A stretch of DNA of 56,787 nt from Rubrobacter aplysinae. Lineage in GTDB: Bacteria; Actinomycetota; Rubrobacteria; Rubrobacterales; Rubrobacteraceae. This document shows positions 8,381 to 17,053 of this stretch, piece after piece. The translations under genes were made by a program, and so were the position numbers. Below the pieces are notes generated by a model. It made no database searches and was not told where the DNA came from. It worked only from the letters and a program-made list of their open reading frames with translations. The stretch covers positions 401,884 to 458,670 of the forward strand of contig NZ_LEKH01000001.1 of assembly GCF_001029505.1 (NCBI RefSeq), read 5' to 3'. Every line of letters begins with the position of its first letter. The stretch's first letter is position 1.

Positions 8381-8725
8381 CTAGCAGGTGAAGGAGCTAC
8401 CGCAGCCGCAGCCGCCCTGGACGTTCGGGTTGTTCACCGCGAAGCCGGCGCCCATGAGGCCGTCCACGTAGTCGAACTCCGAGCCCGCGATGTAGGGTAC
8501 GCTCATCGCGTCTATCAGCACCTTGACGCCCTTCAGGTCCAGCACCTCGTCGTCGTCGTTCGTCTCGTCGTCGAAGTAGATCGAGTACTGGAACCCGGAG
8601 CACCCACCGGGCCGGACGCCGATGCGCAGGCCGAGATCCTCCTCGCCTTCCTGCTCCATGAGCGCCTTCACCTTCTCGGCGGCGTTGTCGGTCATGGTTA
8701 TGAGAGTCTCCTGCTGCTGCTCCAT
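8381..8725 (-). CDS. ErpA/IscA-type iron-sulfur cluster carrier
   Basis: This A-type carrier (HesB/IscA fold, 114 residues) holds Fe-S clusters and passes them to target proteins. The family's three cysteines are visible: one in RPGGCSGFQY (near residue 45) and two in the C-terminal GGCGCGSSF motif. The ATG at 8725 follows an AGGGGGTGCTA ribosome site; the upstream in-frame ATG at 8758 lacks one. No suf or isc genes are adjacent, so it seems to be a stand-alone carrier. ErpA versus IscA cannot be decided from sequence alone. Confidence 0.9.
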   Translation of the reverse strand: MEQQQETLITMTDNAAEKVKALMEQEGEEDLGLRIGVRPGGCSGFQYSIYFDDETNDDDEVLDLKGVKVLIDAMSVPYIAGSEFDYVDGLMGAGFAVNNPNVQGGCGCGSSFTC

Positions 8726-8857
8726 TAGCACCCCCTGCAAAATGCCGTAGTGGGCCAATCAAATTAACGATTCGATTATTACACCGCTTACCTCCGAGTT
8801 CAATGCAGCCCCCTCGCCGCTCCTACCTCCGCTCCTACCTCCGCTCCTATCCCCCTC

Positions 8858-11065
8858 CTACCGCCGCCGGAGCCCGCGCGGCCTCCAGCCGGCCCGGAGT
8901 CTCCCCGGCGACCGGCGTGAGAGTGCGGCCGAGCCGCGCCGCGCCAGCGAGGCCGGGTTCACCGCGCCCAGGGCGCGTCGCCAGCGCGGCAGCCGCCGAC
9001 AGGCAGCCAGCGCCCCGGTGTGGGCGGAGAGGAGGTCGGAGGCGGGATCGGGGGCATAGAGCCGTTCGGAGTAGGCGTGGGCCAGGTAGAGGAAGGGATC
9101 TTCCGGTAGCCCGGCCCCCCGGGCCAGCCCGGAGAGCGTCTCGGCGGGCGTGAGGGAGGCGGGAGCCGAGGCCTTTCCAGGCATGCCATCCTCCAACCTG
9201 CCGGTAATGTCCCTGTAGTAGTCTCCCGGACGGCCCCGGCGCAGGAGGGCAAGCTTTGTGAGCGGGACGGCGACGAGTGCGGCGGCTGCTGCCAGGGCGG
9301 CGACCAGCGCGTAGGGGAGCATCCGGGGTCCACTCTCGCCCTCTTCCCGGGCGCCGCCGGAGTCCTCCTGGGGGGTGGGCTCGGAGGATGGGCCGGACTC
9401 CACCCAGGGGCTGTTTCCGGAGCCCTCCAGGGCCGGGTTCTGGGCCCGCAGGTCGTCCGCGTAGGAGGCTCCTCCGCCGGAGCTTGGGGCGGGGGCATTC
9501 TCCTGCATGGCGTCCGTTACGCCGAGACCGGGGGTCGGGTCGAACGGGTACCACCCGACCTCCGGGAAGTAGACCTCGACCCAGGTGTGCATGTTCTCGC
9601 CCCGCACCACGTACTCGTCCTCGTTTACCTCCTCGCCGGTGGTCGCGCCGTAGACCACGCGGGTCGGGACGCCCATCTCGCGGGCCACGAGGGCCATGGA
9701 GGTCGCGAACTGGGTACAGAAGCCCTCCCGGCCCTCGCCAAGAAAATGCTCCAGAGCCTGGTCGGCGCGGCGGTAGTCCACGGCGAGGTTGTAGGTAAAG
9801 CCGCCGTCGTAGAGCAGGTAACGCTCTATGGCCCGGGCGGTCTCGTAGGGATTGTCGGGAGAGTAGTCCCGCTCGATGGTCCGGGCGGTCTCGGCAATCT
9901 CCTCCGGCCGGTCGGGGGGCATCTGCAGAAAGCGCGCCCGGACCGCCTCGGGGTACCCGGTTCCCGCCTCGGAGAGCTGTCTCGTGGTGGGCTGCGGCAC
10001 CTCGGAGACTACGCCGTACCTCTCGCCCTCCTCTAGCCTGCCGCTTACGGACCAGGAGCCGTCGGCGTTCGACTCGGCGTAGGGGAGGGATACGTCCTGG
10101 ATGTTGTAGGCGCCGAACACGAGTCCGGTCTCGGCCTCGAGTATCTCGACGCTCTGGCGGACGGTCTCGGTCTCCACGCCGGGGGCCACCTCCTCGCCGT
10201 CGCCCTCATCGCTGCCGAGGGTCGAGGACCACCGGACGCCATCGAACTCGTCCAGGGTACCGCCGCGCCAGTACAACGGCTCCGGGCTGCGGACCCGGAT
10301 CAGCTCCGCATCCCGGCCGGACTCCAGGTAGGGTCCGACGTCGGCCTCGGTGGCCAGCCGCGAGGTCTCGCCGGTCCCGATCTCGGTCCAGTCGAGGAGC
10401 GCGGGCTGGATGACGGCCCCGGCGAGCGGCGTCTGGGGCAGGACTAGCGCGGCGGCGGTCACCACCAGCGCGGCCACGACGCCCCGCAGCCCGAGCCCGG
10501 CGAGGCCGGGGCCGACGGTCAGGAGCAGCAGGGCCACCGCCGCGGCCAGGAAGACGGCGAAGTACGGCCCCACCCCCCGCTCGAAGCCGACGGTCGAGAT
10601 CACACCCAGGGTGACGCCCAGGATGGCGACGCTAAAGACCGGGCTCTCCTCGTAGAGTGTCGCGGAGACGGAGAGGCCGGAGACCAGCACCGCCACGGGG
10701 GCGAGCAACAGGGTTAGCCCGGGGTGCGCGTCGTACGGTACGGGCTGGGCGTACATCGTGCCCAGGGCCTGCGGCACGTCACGCTGCAAACTCTCCACCA
10801 GCCCGGAGCCGCCGGTGAGGCCGAAAGGGTTCAGGGCGGCCGGACCATAGGCCGCGACGACTCCGTACAGAGGCGCCGCCGGTACCATGAGCCAGAAGCG
10901 GTACCCGCCGGCGGAGCCCGCCAGCGCGCCTACCAGCCCGGCCCCGAGCATGGTGACGGTGGCCGCTCCCCCGTCGCCCTCGAACAGCAGCCCGAAGGAC
11001 GCCCCTACCGCGAGCGCCGCCGCGTAGAGTGAGATCCGGGCGACGATGCCGTAACGGGCGCGCAC
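8858..11065 (-). CDS. TgpA-type membrane transglutaminase-like protein
   Basis: The 735-residue protein begins with about seven hydrophobic segments (residues 10-230; DUF3488/TgpA_N), followed by an extracytoplasmic transglutaminase core. The catalytic cysteine is in REGFCTQFA (near 450), the histidine in ENMHTWVEV and the aspartate in WYPFDPTPG. A further hydrophobic segment (YALVAALAAAAALVAV) precedes a C-terminal DUF4129-like region (FLYLAHAYSERLY). GTG 11065 has an AAGGAG site within the end of the DUF58 gene, so the two are tightly coupled. With DUF58 and MoxR this is the common three-gene module, presumably remodelling envelope proteins or peptidoglycan-linked substrates. Confidence 0.9.
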   Translation of the reverse strand: MRARYGIVARISLYAAALAVGASFGLLFEGDGGAATVTMLGAGLVGALAGSAGGYRFWLMVPAAPLYGVVAAYGPAALNPFGLTGGSGLVESLQRDVPQALGTMYAQPVPYDAHPGLTLLLAPVAVLVSGLSVSATLYEESPVFSVAILGVTLGVISTVGFERGVGPYFAVFLAAAVALLLLTVGPGLAGLGLRGVVAALVVTAAALVLPQTPLAGAVIQPALLDWTEIGTGETSRLATEADVGPYLESGRDAELIRVRSPEPLYWRGGTLDEFDGVRWSSTLGSDEGDGEEVAPGVETETVRQSVEILEAETGLVFGAYNIQDVSLPYAESNADGSWSVSGRLEEGERYGVVSEVPQPTTRQLSEAGTGYPEAVRARFLQMPPDRPEEIAETARTIERDYSPDNPYETARAIERYLLYDGGFTYNLAVDYRRADQALEHFLGEGREGFCTQFATSMALVAREMGVPTRVVYGATTGEEVNEDEYVVRGENMHTWVEVYFPEVGWYPFDPTPGLGVTDAMQENAPAPSSGGGASYADDLRAQNPALEGSGNSPWVESGPSSEPTPQEDSGGAREEGESGPRMLPYALVAALAAAAALVAVPLTKLALLRRGRPGDYYRDITGRLEDGMPGKASAPASLTPAETLSGLARGAGLPEDPFLYLAHAYSERLYAPDPASDLLSAHTGALAACRRLPRWRRALGAVNPASLARRGSAALSRRSPGRLRAGWRPRGLRRR

Positions 11066-11066
11066 C

Positions 11067-12374
11067 CTAGACTCCTTGAGCCTCGGAAAGCCCGGAGGCC
11101 CCGCTCCCCCGGCGCAGCACCCGCACGCCGGCGCCGGTGCCTCTTATCTCGTCCACGAGCCCTTGCAGCGACGCCTCCCGGTCCCCACTACCCTGCGGAC
11201 CCGGCGGGTGGGCGCGGGAGGCGAGCAGGATCACGGTGGCGGAGAAGCCGGGGGAGGATAGCTCCCTCAGGGCGTCTACGAGAGCCCTCCGGCCCCCGGG
11301 ACGCTGGGGCTCGCGTTGGATCAGGATCACGTTGTCCCCGAGGCCGTCTGTATCGGCCTCCTCGCGCAGCGCCTCGCCGCTATCCACGCTACCATCGGCC
11401 TCCGCGGCAGCCAACAGCCGCATGGCGGCGTGATACTGCGACCGGCCGCCCGTGGCGCCGGACCCGAAGCTCGTGCAGGAGGCGGCGCGGTCCGTGAGCC
11501 GGAGCCGGTACGTGAGCCCGGCCCCGTCCAGGTACGAGACCACGGAGGCGGCGGCCGAGACGGCCTCCTCCACCTCCTCCATCATGCCGCGCCCGGCGGG
11601 GACGGTTCGCGGCCCCAGGAGATCCAGCACCACCGAGTACCGCCGTGGCGCGTCGGGGTCGAACTCCTTGACCACCATCTCGCCGGTGCGGGCCACGCTC
11701 TTCCAGTGGATAAAGCGCCGGTCGTCGCCGGGCCGGTACTCCCGCAGGCCCGAGAACTCCTCTCCCCGGCTCGCCGGGCGGATGCGGCCGCCCGGCTCCT
11801 CGACGCCGCGAGCCGTCAGGAGCCCCGCGACGTCGTGGACCTCCGGGTAGACGAGCACCTCCCTCTCGAGCCCGGCGTCGCGCCGGAAGCGCAGGAGCCC
11901 GAAGGGGTCGGTGGAGGCCAGCCGGACCGGGCCTATCGTGTACAGCCCGCGCCGGGGAAAGGACACGGCGCTCTCCACGGGCCGCTCGCCCCCGGCGGGC
12001 ACGGCGGGAGGCCGGAATACGTGGCGGTGCGGTAGCCGGTCCTCGACCTCGACCCCGGAGAGGTCGAGCCGGGAGCCGTTGGTCAGGCGCAGCCCGACGG
12101 TGGTGGAGTCACCGGCGGTTATCCCCTCCGTGCGGGAGAGCCGCCGCTCCGCTCCCAGGGCCCGTGAGCCAACCAGCCCGAGCACGAGGGCGGCCCCGCA
12201 GAGACCGATCAGGGCGTAGGAAAGCTGGTAGAACTGCGTGGTGCCGAGGGAGAGCGCGACGCCGAGGGAGCTCAGGCCGACGAAGAGCACCTGCCAGCCT
12301 CGTCTGGTGGGCAGCACCCGCACGCGAGGCAGCCCGCCGGATGCCTCGTGCGGGCGGCCGGCCGGGCGGACCAA
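11067..12374 (-). CDS. DUF58-domain protein
   Basis: The 435-residue protein has two N-terminal membrane helices (about 28-70), a beta-rich domain with PRRGLYTIGPVRLASTDPFGL, and the DUF58 signature EYRPGDDRRFIHWKSVARTGEMVVKEFD (the middle part around residues 225-250). DUF58 proteins resemble von Willebrand factor A domains and work with MoxR ATPases. It sits between moxR (6 bp upstream) and the transglutaminase gene (1-bp gap). The biochemical role is not established for the family; chaperone/scaffold is an inference. Confidence 0.9.
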   Translation of the reverse strand: MVRPAGRPHEASGGLPRVRVLPTRRGWQVLFVGLSSLGVALSLGTTQFYQLSYALIGLCGAALVLGLVGSRALGAERRLSRTEGITAGDSTTVGLRLTNGSRLDLSGVEVEDRLPHRHVFRPPAVPAGGERPVESAVSFPRRGLYTIGPVRLASTDPFGLLRFRRDAGLEREVLVYPEVHDVAGLLTARGVEEPGGRIRPASRGEEFSGLREYRPGDDRRFIHWKSVARTGEMVVKEFDPDAPRRYSVVLDLLGPRTVPAGRGMMEEVEEAVSAAASVVSYLDGAGLTYRLRLTDRAASCTSFGSGATGGRSQYHAAMRLLAAAEADGSVDSGEALREEADTDGLGDNVILIQREPQRPGGRRALVDALRELSSPGFSATVILLASRAHPPGPQGSGDREASLQGLVDEIRGTGAGVRVLRRGSGASGLSEAQGV

Positions 12375-12380
12375 GCCCGG

Positions 12381-13421
12381 TTAGACCGCCTCCGGCACCG
12401 GCACGGAGCCGAGTATCCCGCGCACGAGCCCGGCCTCCGGCCCCCCGGCGACGCCGGCTCCGTTGCTACTATTGCCGCCGCTGCCCGGTTTGCTGCCGTT
12501 AGCGCCGTTGACGCCGTTAACACCGGGGCCGCCGTTCTGGTTCCCGGCCCGGCGGGCCTCGGGGGAGAGGATGATCCTGTGCGCCAGCACGTGCGGGGCC
12601 ACGTACTTCACGTCGTCCGGGGTGCAGTATGGTCGCCCCTGTATGGCGGCCCGGGCCCGGGCGGCGGCGAGCAGCATGCGGCTGGCCCGCGGCGAGGCCC
12701 CGAGGCTTACCGAGGAGTGGCCCCGGGTGGCCGAGGTAACGTCTACTACATAGCGCATCACGGCCTCGGCGGCGTGGACCTCCTCGACGAGACGCCGCAT
12801 CCCGACGAACTCGTCCAGGTCCACCACGGGCTCTATGGCGTCGAGCGGGTCGGCGGAGAGCCGGAGCATCTCGAGCTCGGAGTCGGCGTCGGGGTATCCG
12901 AGATCCAGCTTTACCATGAAGCGGTCCAGCTCGGCGTGGGGTAGCGGGTAGGTGCCCTCGTGCTCGACCGGGTTCTGGGTGGCCAGCACCCCGAAGGGCC
13001 GCGGCAGGGCGCGGGAGTCACCGTCCACCGTGACCATGCCCTCCCCCATCGCCTCCAAAAGGGCGCTCTGGGTCTTCGGGGAGGCGCGGTTGATCTCGTC
13101 GGCCAGCACCACGTTGGCGAACACGGGACCGGCCCAGAACTCGAACGAGGAGTCACGCTGGTTGTACACGTTGAGGCCCGTAACGTCGGACGGCAGGAGA
13201 TCGGGCGTGAACTGTATCCGGCGGAACTCCGCCGCGACCGAGCGCGCCAGGGAGTGCGCCAGGAGCGTCTTACCGACGCCGGGCACGTCCTCTATGAGCG
13301 CGTGTCCCCCGGCGAGCAGGGCGACCAGCGAGAGCATCGCGCCCTCCCGCTTGCCGGAGATCACCCGACTGACGTTGTCTATTATCCTCTCCGCCGCCTC
13401 TGCGAGGCCCTCGTAGTCCAA
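12381..13421 (-). CDS. MoxR-family AAA+ ATPase
   Basis: Walker A is DVPGVGKTLLA (about residues 45-55), Walker B is VVLADEINRA, sensor 1 lies in ATQNPVEHEGTYPLP, and the MoxR C-terminal helical domain follows. MoxR ATPases work as chaperone-like partners of VWA or DUF58 proteins. The TTG start is preceded by GGAAGAT at good spacing. Unusually, after about residue 290 there is a low-complexity Asn/Gly/Ser-rich segment (GVNGVNGANGS, GGNSSNGAG) before the last 20 residues, likely a flexible linker. Confidence 0.92.
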   Translation of the reverse strand: MDYEGLAEAAERIIDNVSRVISGKREGAMLSLVALLAGGHALIEDVPGVGKTLLAHSLARSVAAEFRRIQFTPDLLPSDVTGLNVYNQRDSSFEFWAGPVFANVVLADEINRASPKTQSALLEAMGEGMVTVDGDSRALPRPFGVLATQNPVEHEGTYPLPHAELDRFMVKLDLGYPDADSELEMLRLSADPLDAIEPVVDLDEFVGMRRLVEEVHAAEAVMRYVVDVTSATRGHSSVSLGASPRASRMLLAAARARAAIQGRPYCTPDDVKYVAPHVLAHRIILSPEARRAGNQNGGPGVNGVNGANGSKPGSGGNSSNGAGVAGGPEAGLVRGILGSVPVPEAV

Positions 13422-13702
13422 GCGTATCTTCCAGTCTCTGCCAGCTATCCAAAACGTCCGTGTTAGGTCCCGCGTACTTACCCGCTACCGGAAGCCGAAA
13501 AAAGCTCCGAAAAACTCCGGCCCCGGCTTCGCAGCTTGTAAGCTCGTAACAACATCAACGTAGTCGTCCCCAGAGATAGATACCACATCTCCGGGCGGAG
13601 AGGCGTAACCGGCGGCCTCCCGGCCCGTAAAAGCCTCTAAAATCCTGAAATCCTAAAAGTCCCTGAAAACCCTCCAAAGACCCTCTAAAAACTCCGAGGC
13701 GG
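13422..13702. other. Intergenic region with no gene
   Basis: This gap separates the start of moxR from the end of the HNH gene, both on the minus strand. It must contain the promoter of the moxR-DUF58-transglutaminase operon. The part next to the HNH stop (13630-13700) is a run of short, degenerate CCCT(N)AAAA-like units and looks like non-coding drift. I see no convincing hairpin terminator. Confidence 0.4.
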
Positions 13703-14239
13703 TTAGACGGCGGGCTCTCCGTAGAACTGCTCGACGTAGCGGCGCTGCGTCTCGTTCAGTCCCCGCGAGTACCACACCATTACCACGTAGCGCGGCTCTT
13801 TGGGGGTGGTCTTCGGGTACATGCCGCACTCCATCGGCAGGCGGTTGGCCTTGCGGGAGTTGCACTTGGTGCAGGCCGTAACGACGTTGTCCCAGGTGTT
13901 CTCGCCGCCGCGCGAGACCGGCTTCACATGGTCGCGGGTCAGGGACTCCTTGCGGTTCAGCTCGTTCTGGTGCTTGCCGCAATACTGGCAAGAGTAGAGA
14001 TCCCGGGCGAAGAGGATGGTGTTGGTGACATGCCGCCTGAGGCGGCGCGGTATCTCGACGAACTTGATTAGCCGGATCACCAGCGGGTAGGGATACTCCT
14101 CGTTCTCGGAGCGGAACTTGCGATCCAGTTGCGCCTCGACGATCTCGGCCTTCTCCGAGACGACGAGGACTATGGCCCTCTTGGTCGTGACCAGGGCCAC
14201 AGGCTCATAGCTGGCGTTCAGCGTCAAGCATTTAGCCAC
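13703..14239 (-). CDS. HNH endonuclease domain protein (actinobacterial house-keeping type)
   Basis: The 178-residue protein opens with LTLNASYEPVALVTTKRAIVL, the standard start of a widespread HNH family whose N-terminal domain reads 'LNAtYEPl..v...rA..L'. The HNH domain has the zinc-binding cysteines in CQYCGK and CTKCNSRK and the catalytic core LTRDHVKPVSRGG with WDNVVTAC between them. The family is common in actinobacterial chromosomes; its cellular role is unclear. Nothing nearby suggests a mobile element or restriction system. Confidence 0.88.
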   Translation of the reverse strand: MAKCLTLNASYEPVALVTTKRAIVLVVSEKAEIVEAQLDRKFRSENEEYPYPLVIRLIKFVEIPRRLRRHVTNTILFARDLYSCQYCGKHQNELNRKESLTRDHVKPVSRGGENTWDNVVTACTKCNSRKANRLPMECGMYPKTTPKEPRYVVMVWYSRGLNETQRRYVEQFYGEPAV

Positions 14240-14317
14240 GTCGGAAGTCTAACATACCCGGATGCTTGTCAAACGCGGAGAAGTGTGGAACCGCCGTAGA
14301 GAACCGCTTACACCCCG

Positions 14318-15406
14318 TTAATGCCCTGTTTCACCGGCCGGCGAGGTCTTCGGGGAGGCCAGTATCGCGTCCAGCAGCGGCCCCGTTCCAAAGGCCGGGC
14401 CCCGGAACGGGTCGGCCGCCGGCAGCCCGGTCTCGGCGGCGACCCCGTCCACGAACAGCGCGGCGGCCTCCTCGTCGAGCCCGGCGGTGTTGACGCTGAC
14501 GGCGACGACGGGCGCGGACTTTACGAGACCGGCGACCGCTTCGTAAATGCGGGCGACGGCCGCAGGGCCGGGCCTCGGGACCCCGGGCACTATGGGCTCG
14601 TCGGAGGCGTCGGCGCAGAGGAGCAGACAGTCCGGGCACGAGCCGTGCAAGAGCCCGGCCGTTACCCCGGAGTAGGCCGGGTGACCTATGGAGCCCTGGC
14701 CCTCGACCAGGATGAGATCCGGCTCCGTCCGGGCGGCTTCCAGCACGAGTTGCTCCGAGGCTCCGGCCACGAAGTCCGAGACCACCGCATCCACGCAGAC
14801 GCCCCAGCCCGAGATCACGACCCCCGTCTGTCCGGTGGCGGCGAACTCCGTGGAGATACCCCGCTCGCGGGCGGCGCGCTCGACCTCCAGGGTGGCCGTC
14901 ATCTTGCCGACGGCTGAGGAGGTGCCGACGGCGAGGGCGACCTTCGGCTCCACCGCGAACCCCTCGCCCGAGAAGATCGGCACCTCGGGCGCGTGGCGCA
15001 CGTCCCACACCCGGGCCTCCGGGAGCTCCGGCGCGAGCCTCTGGTGCAGCCCGCTCACGATCTCGATCCCCTCCTCCGCGGCCTGGCGCAGCAGCCGCAT
15101 CCAGGGCTCCAGCAGCTGGCCGCCAGGCGGGGCGAGCCCGACGAGGAGCGAGGTCGGCTCGTGGAGCAGCGCCTCTTGCAGGGTGGATACTATCGGGGCG
15201 TCGCGCTCCTCGGGGACGCCGCCGATCACGTCGCGGACGCGGCCGCCGGCGAGCGTGGAGTCTATTACCGCCACGACCTCTCCCGGACCGCCGCGCCCGT
15301 AGCGCAGCAGGCCGTGGGCCGTCTTCGCGTGGCGGTTCGCGAACCAGCCCTCGGCCAGCACCGCGTAGCGCCGCCGGGGCGCGTCGCCTTCCGGGCGCAG
15401 CTTCAC
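14318..15406 (-). CDS. DUF1611 protein, DgcN-like (D-glutamate N-acetyltransferase family)
   Basis: The 362-residue protein has the DUF1611 layout: an N-terminal Rossmann-like half and a C-terminal P-loop-like half with VGTSSAVGKMTATLE (near residue 175), ATGQTGVVISGWG, VEGQGSIGHPAYSG and VSVNTAGLDEE. Members paired with an enolase-superfamily epimerase have been described as DgcN, which N-acetylates D-glutamate so that DgcA can racemise it. The same pairing is present here: the GTG start overlaps the epimerase stop (GTGA). The function is therefore inferred from family plus context. Confidence 0.8.
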   Translation of the reverse strand: MKLRPEGDAPRRRYAVLAEGWFANRHAKTAHGLLRYGRGGPGEVVAVIDSTLAGGRVRDVIGGVPEERDAPIVSTLQEALLHEPTSLLVGLAPPGGQLLEPWMRLLRQAAEEGIEIVSGLHQRLAPELPEARVWDVRHAPEVPIFSGEGFAVEPKVALAVGTSSAVGKMTATLEVERAARERGISTEFAATGQTGVVISGWGVCVDAVVSDFVAGASEQLVLEAARTEPDLILVEGQGSIGHPAYSGVTAGLLHGSCPDCLLLCADASDEPIVPGVPRPGPAAVARIYEAVAGLVKSAPVVAVSVNTAGLDEEAAALFVDGVAAETGLPAADPFRGPAFGTGPLLDAILASPKTSPAGETGH

Positions 15407-16416
15407 GAGCCCTCCGGAACCGGGTCGACGCCCAGACCCGGACGGTCCGGCACCGTTATCTTCGCGCCCTCGTATTCGAGGCCCTCGAAGGGATCATCCG
15501 CCAACAGCAGCGCGCCGTCGAGGTCCACGTAGTCCACCAGCCCCGAGACCTGGGTCGCGGCGGCGATCCCGAGCGAGGCCTCGACCATACAGCCGAGCAT
15601 GACCCTCATCCCGTGGGCGCGGGCGGTGTGGATCATCTCCAGCGCCCCCCGGATGCCGCCGCACTTCGACAGCTTGACGTTCACCCCGTCGGCGTATCCG
15701 GCGAGCGGCGGCACGTCGGCCGCGACCAGCGCGCTCTCGTCAGCGATCACGGGCACCCCGCCGGAGGCCCCGGCGGCCCGGCCAAACGCCTCCGGCCCCG
15801 CGCCGGCCGGTACCGGCTGCTCGATCATGACCACCCCCGCCCCGGCGAGCTCGCGCACCGCCTCGGCGGCCTCGTCCGGCGCGAACGCCTCGTTCGCGTC
15901 CACCCAGACCTCGGCCCCGGTCTCCCGAACGACCTCCCGCACGGTCTCTATGTCCCGCGCCCCACCAACCTTGACCTTGAGGACCGGATACCGGGAGAGC
16001 TCCCGGGCCCGGTCGAGGGTCGCCTCGGGCTCGTCTATGCCCAGGGTGTAGGAGGTGGTGGGCCGGGGCCCGGTGAGCCCAAGCAGCCGGTATACCGGCA
16101 CCCCGAGCCTGCGGGCCGCGAGGTCGTGCAGGGCCGAGTCGAGCGCGCAGAGGGCGCTGGACGGCAGATGGGCGTTCGCCATCAAGGTCCCGCGCAGGTC
16201 CCAGGGGTCTCTTATCTCCACGCTTTCGAGGGCTTCGAGGACGCCCCGGGCGTCCTGACCGTAACGCCCGCTCGGGGCCGCGAGCCCGCGCCCAGTGTGA
16301 CCAGCCTCGCTCACCGTCAGCACGACGTTGTCGAAGGCGTCGGAGGAGCCGCGAGCTATGGTGAACGTACGTTCGGGATGTACCGTGACCGTGTCGGCCC
16401 GTATCTGCAGCGTCAT
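15403..16416 (-). CDS. Enolase-superfamily epimerase (DgcA-like / L-Ala-D/L-Glu epimerase family)
   Basis: The 337-residue product has the enolase-superfamily capping domain and TIM barrel. The KxK catalytic motif is in PVLKVKVGG (near residue 145), metal ligands in VWVDANEAF, VVMIEQPVP and VIADESA, and the second lysine in VNVKLSKCGGI. This places it in the dipeptide epimerase/muconate-lactonizing group. Next to DUF1611 it probably racemises N-acetyl-D-glutamate; a cell-wall dipeptide (L-Ala-D-Glu) substrate is the alternative. It is first in a two-gene operon and overlaps its partner by 4 bp. Confidence 0.85.
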   Translation of the reverse strand: MTLQIRADTVTVHPERTFTIARGSSDAFDNVVLTVSEAGHTGRGLAAPSGRYGQDARGVLEALESVEIRDPWDLRGTLMANAHLPSSALCALDSALHDLAARRLGVPVYRLLGLTGPRPTTSYTLGIDEPEATLDRARELSRYPVLKVKVGGARDIETVREVVRETGAEVWVDANEAFAPDEAAEAVRELAGAGVVMIEQPVPAGAGPEAFGRAAGASGGVPVIADESALVAADVPPLAGYADGVNVKLSKCGGIRGALEMIHTARAHGMRVMLGCMVEASLGIAAATQVSGLVDYVDLDGALLLADDPFEGLEYEGAKITVPDRPGLGVDPVPEGS

Positions 16417-16479
16417 CCTTCCTCCCCACTCATACCCGGCCCATTCCCGGCCGCCGCCGCTTTCAGCGAATACCGGAGG

Positions 16480-16887
16480 CTACCAGAACAGGCCGAGCGC
16501 GGCATCCAGACTGTAAGATCCCGCTCCAGCCAGGATCAAGGCCAGCGACACCACCGCGAGCGCCACGTTGTACTCGTATCCGCCGTTCTGGATAAAGAAC
16601 CCCCGGCCGTCATGCGCCCTCAGCGCGGCGACCACCATCGTGGCCCCCAGCACGAAGGCGGCCAGCGGCGTCAGGAGCCCGAGGAGCACCAGCGCCCCGG
16701 CCCCGAGCTGCAGCACCCCCGTAAGCAGCGACATCTCGCGGGCCGGGCGGATACCGGCCTGCTCGAACCGCCACGCCTCGTGCCCGGGGCTGGAGCCCCC
16801 GACCCCCGGCACGAGCTTCTGCGCCCCATGCGACACGAACACCAGCGCCAACAGCGCCCTCAACAAGAGCAACGCGAGATCTACCAT
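16480..16887 (-). CDS. DoxX-family membrane protein
   Basis: This 135-residue protein has four hydrophobic segments: ALLLLRALLALVFV, SLLTGVLQLGAGALVLLGLL, AFVLGATMVVAALRA and YNVALAVVSLALILAGAG. The SHGAQKL motif at the end of helix 1 and GGYEYNVAL before helix 4 are DoxX signatures. Family members are redox- or quinone-linked membrane proteins with poorly defined roles. It lies 63 bp upstream of the epimerase on the same strand and may share its transcript. Confidence 0.85.
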   Translation of the reverse strand: MVDLALLLLRALLALVFVSHGAQKLVPGVGGSSPGHEAWRFEQAGIRPAREMSLLTGVLQLGAGALVLLGLLTPLAAFVLGATMVVAALRAHDGRGFFIQNGGYEYNVALAVVSLALILAGAGSYSLDAALGLFW

Positions 16888-17053
16888 ACCTAAACCCTTC
16901 TTTCGGCTAAATTACGAGACGCGGAAAAGGATACGGGTTGTGGAGCGTATGTTGATAGTTTGAGCTTATCTGGAACAGAAACGCGGTAGACGATTCACGA
17001 ACGCTCGTTTTTGATTTAAAGAAAACTAAATATCATGACGTAGACTTACACAC

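Noticed and set aside
15613-16893. 426-codon open frame on the + strand
   Set aside because: It is antisense to the enolase-superfamily epimerase and DoxX genes; there is no ribosome site and the composition is not protein-like.
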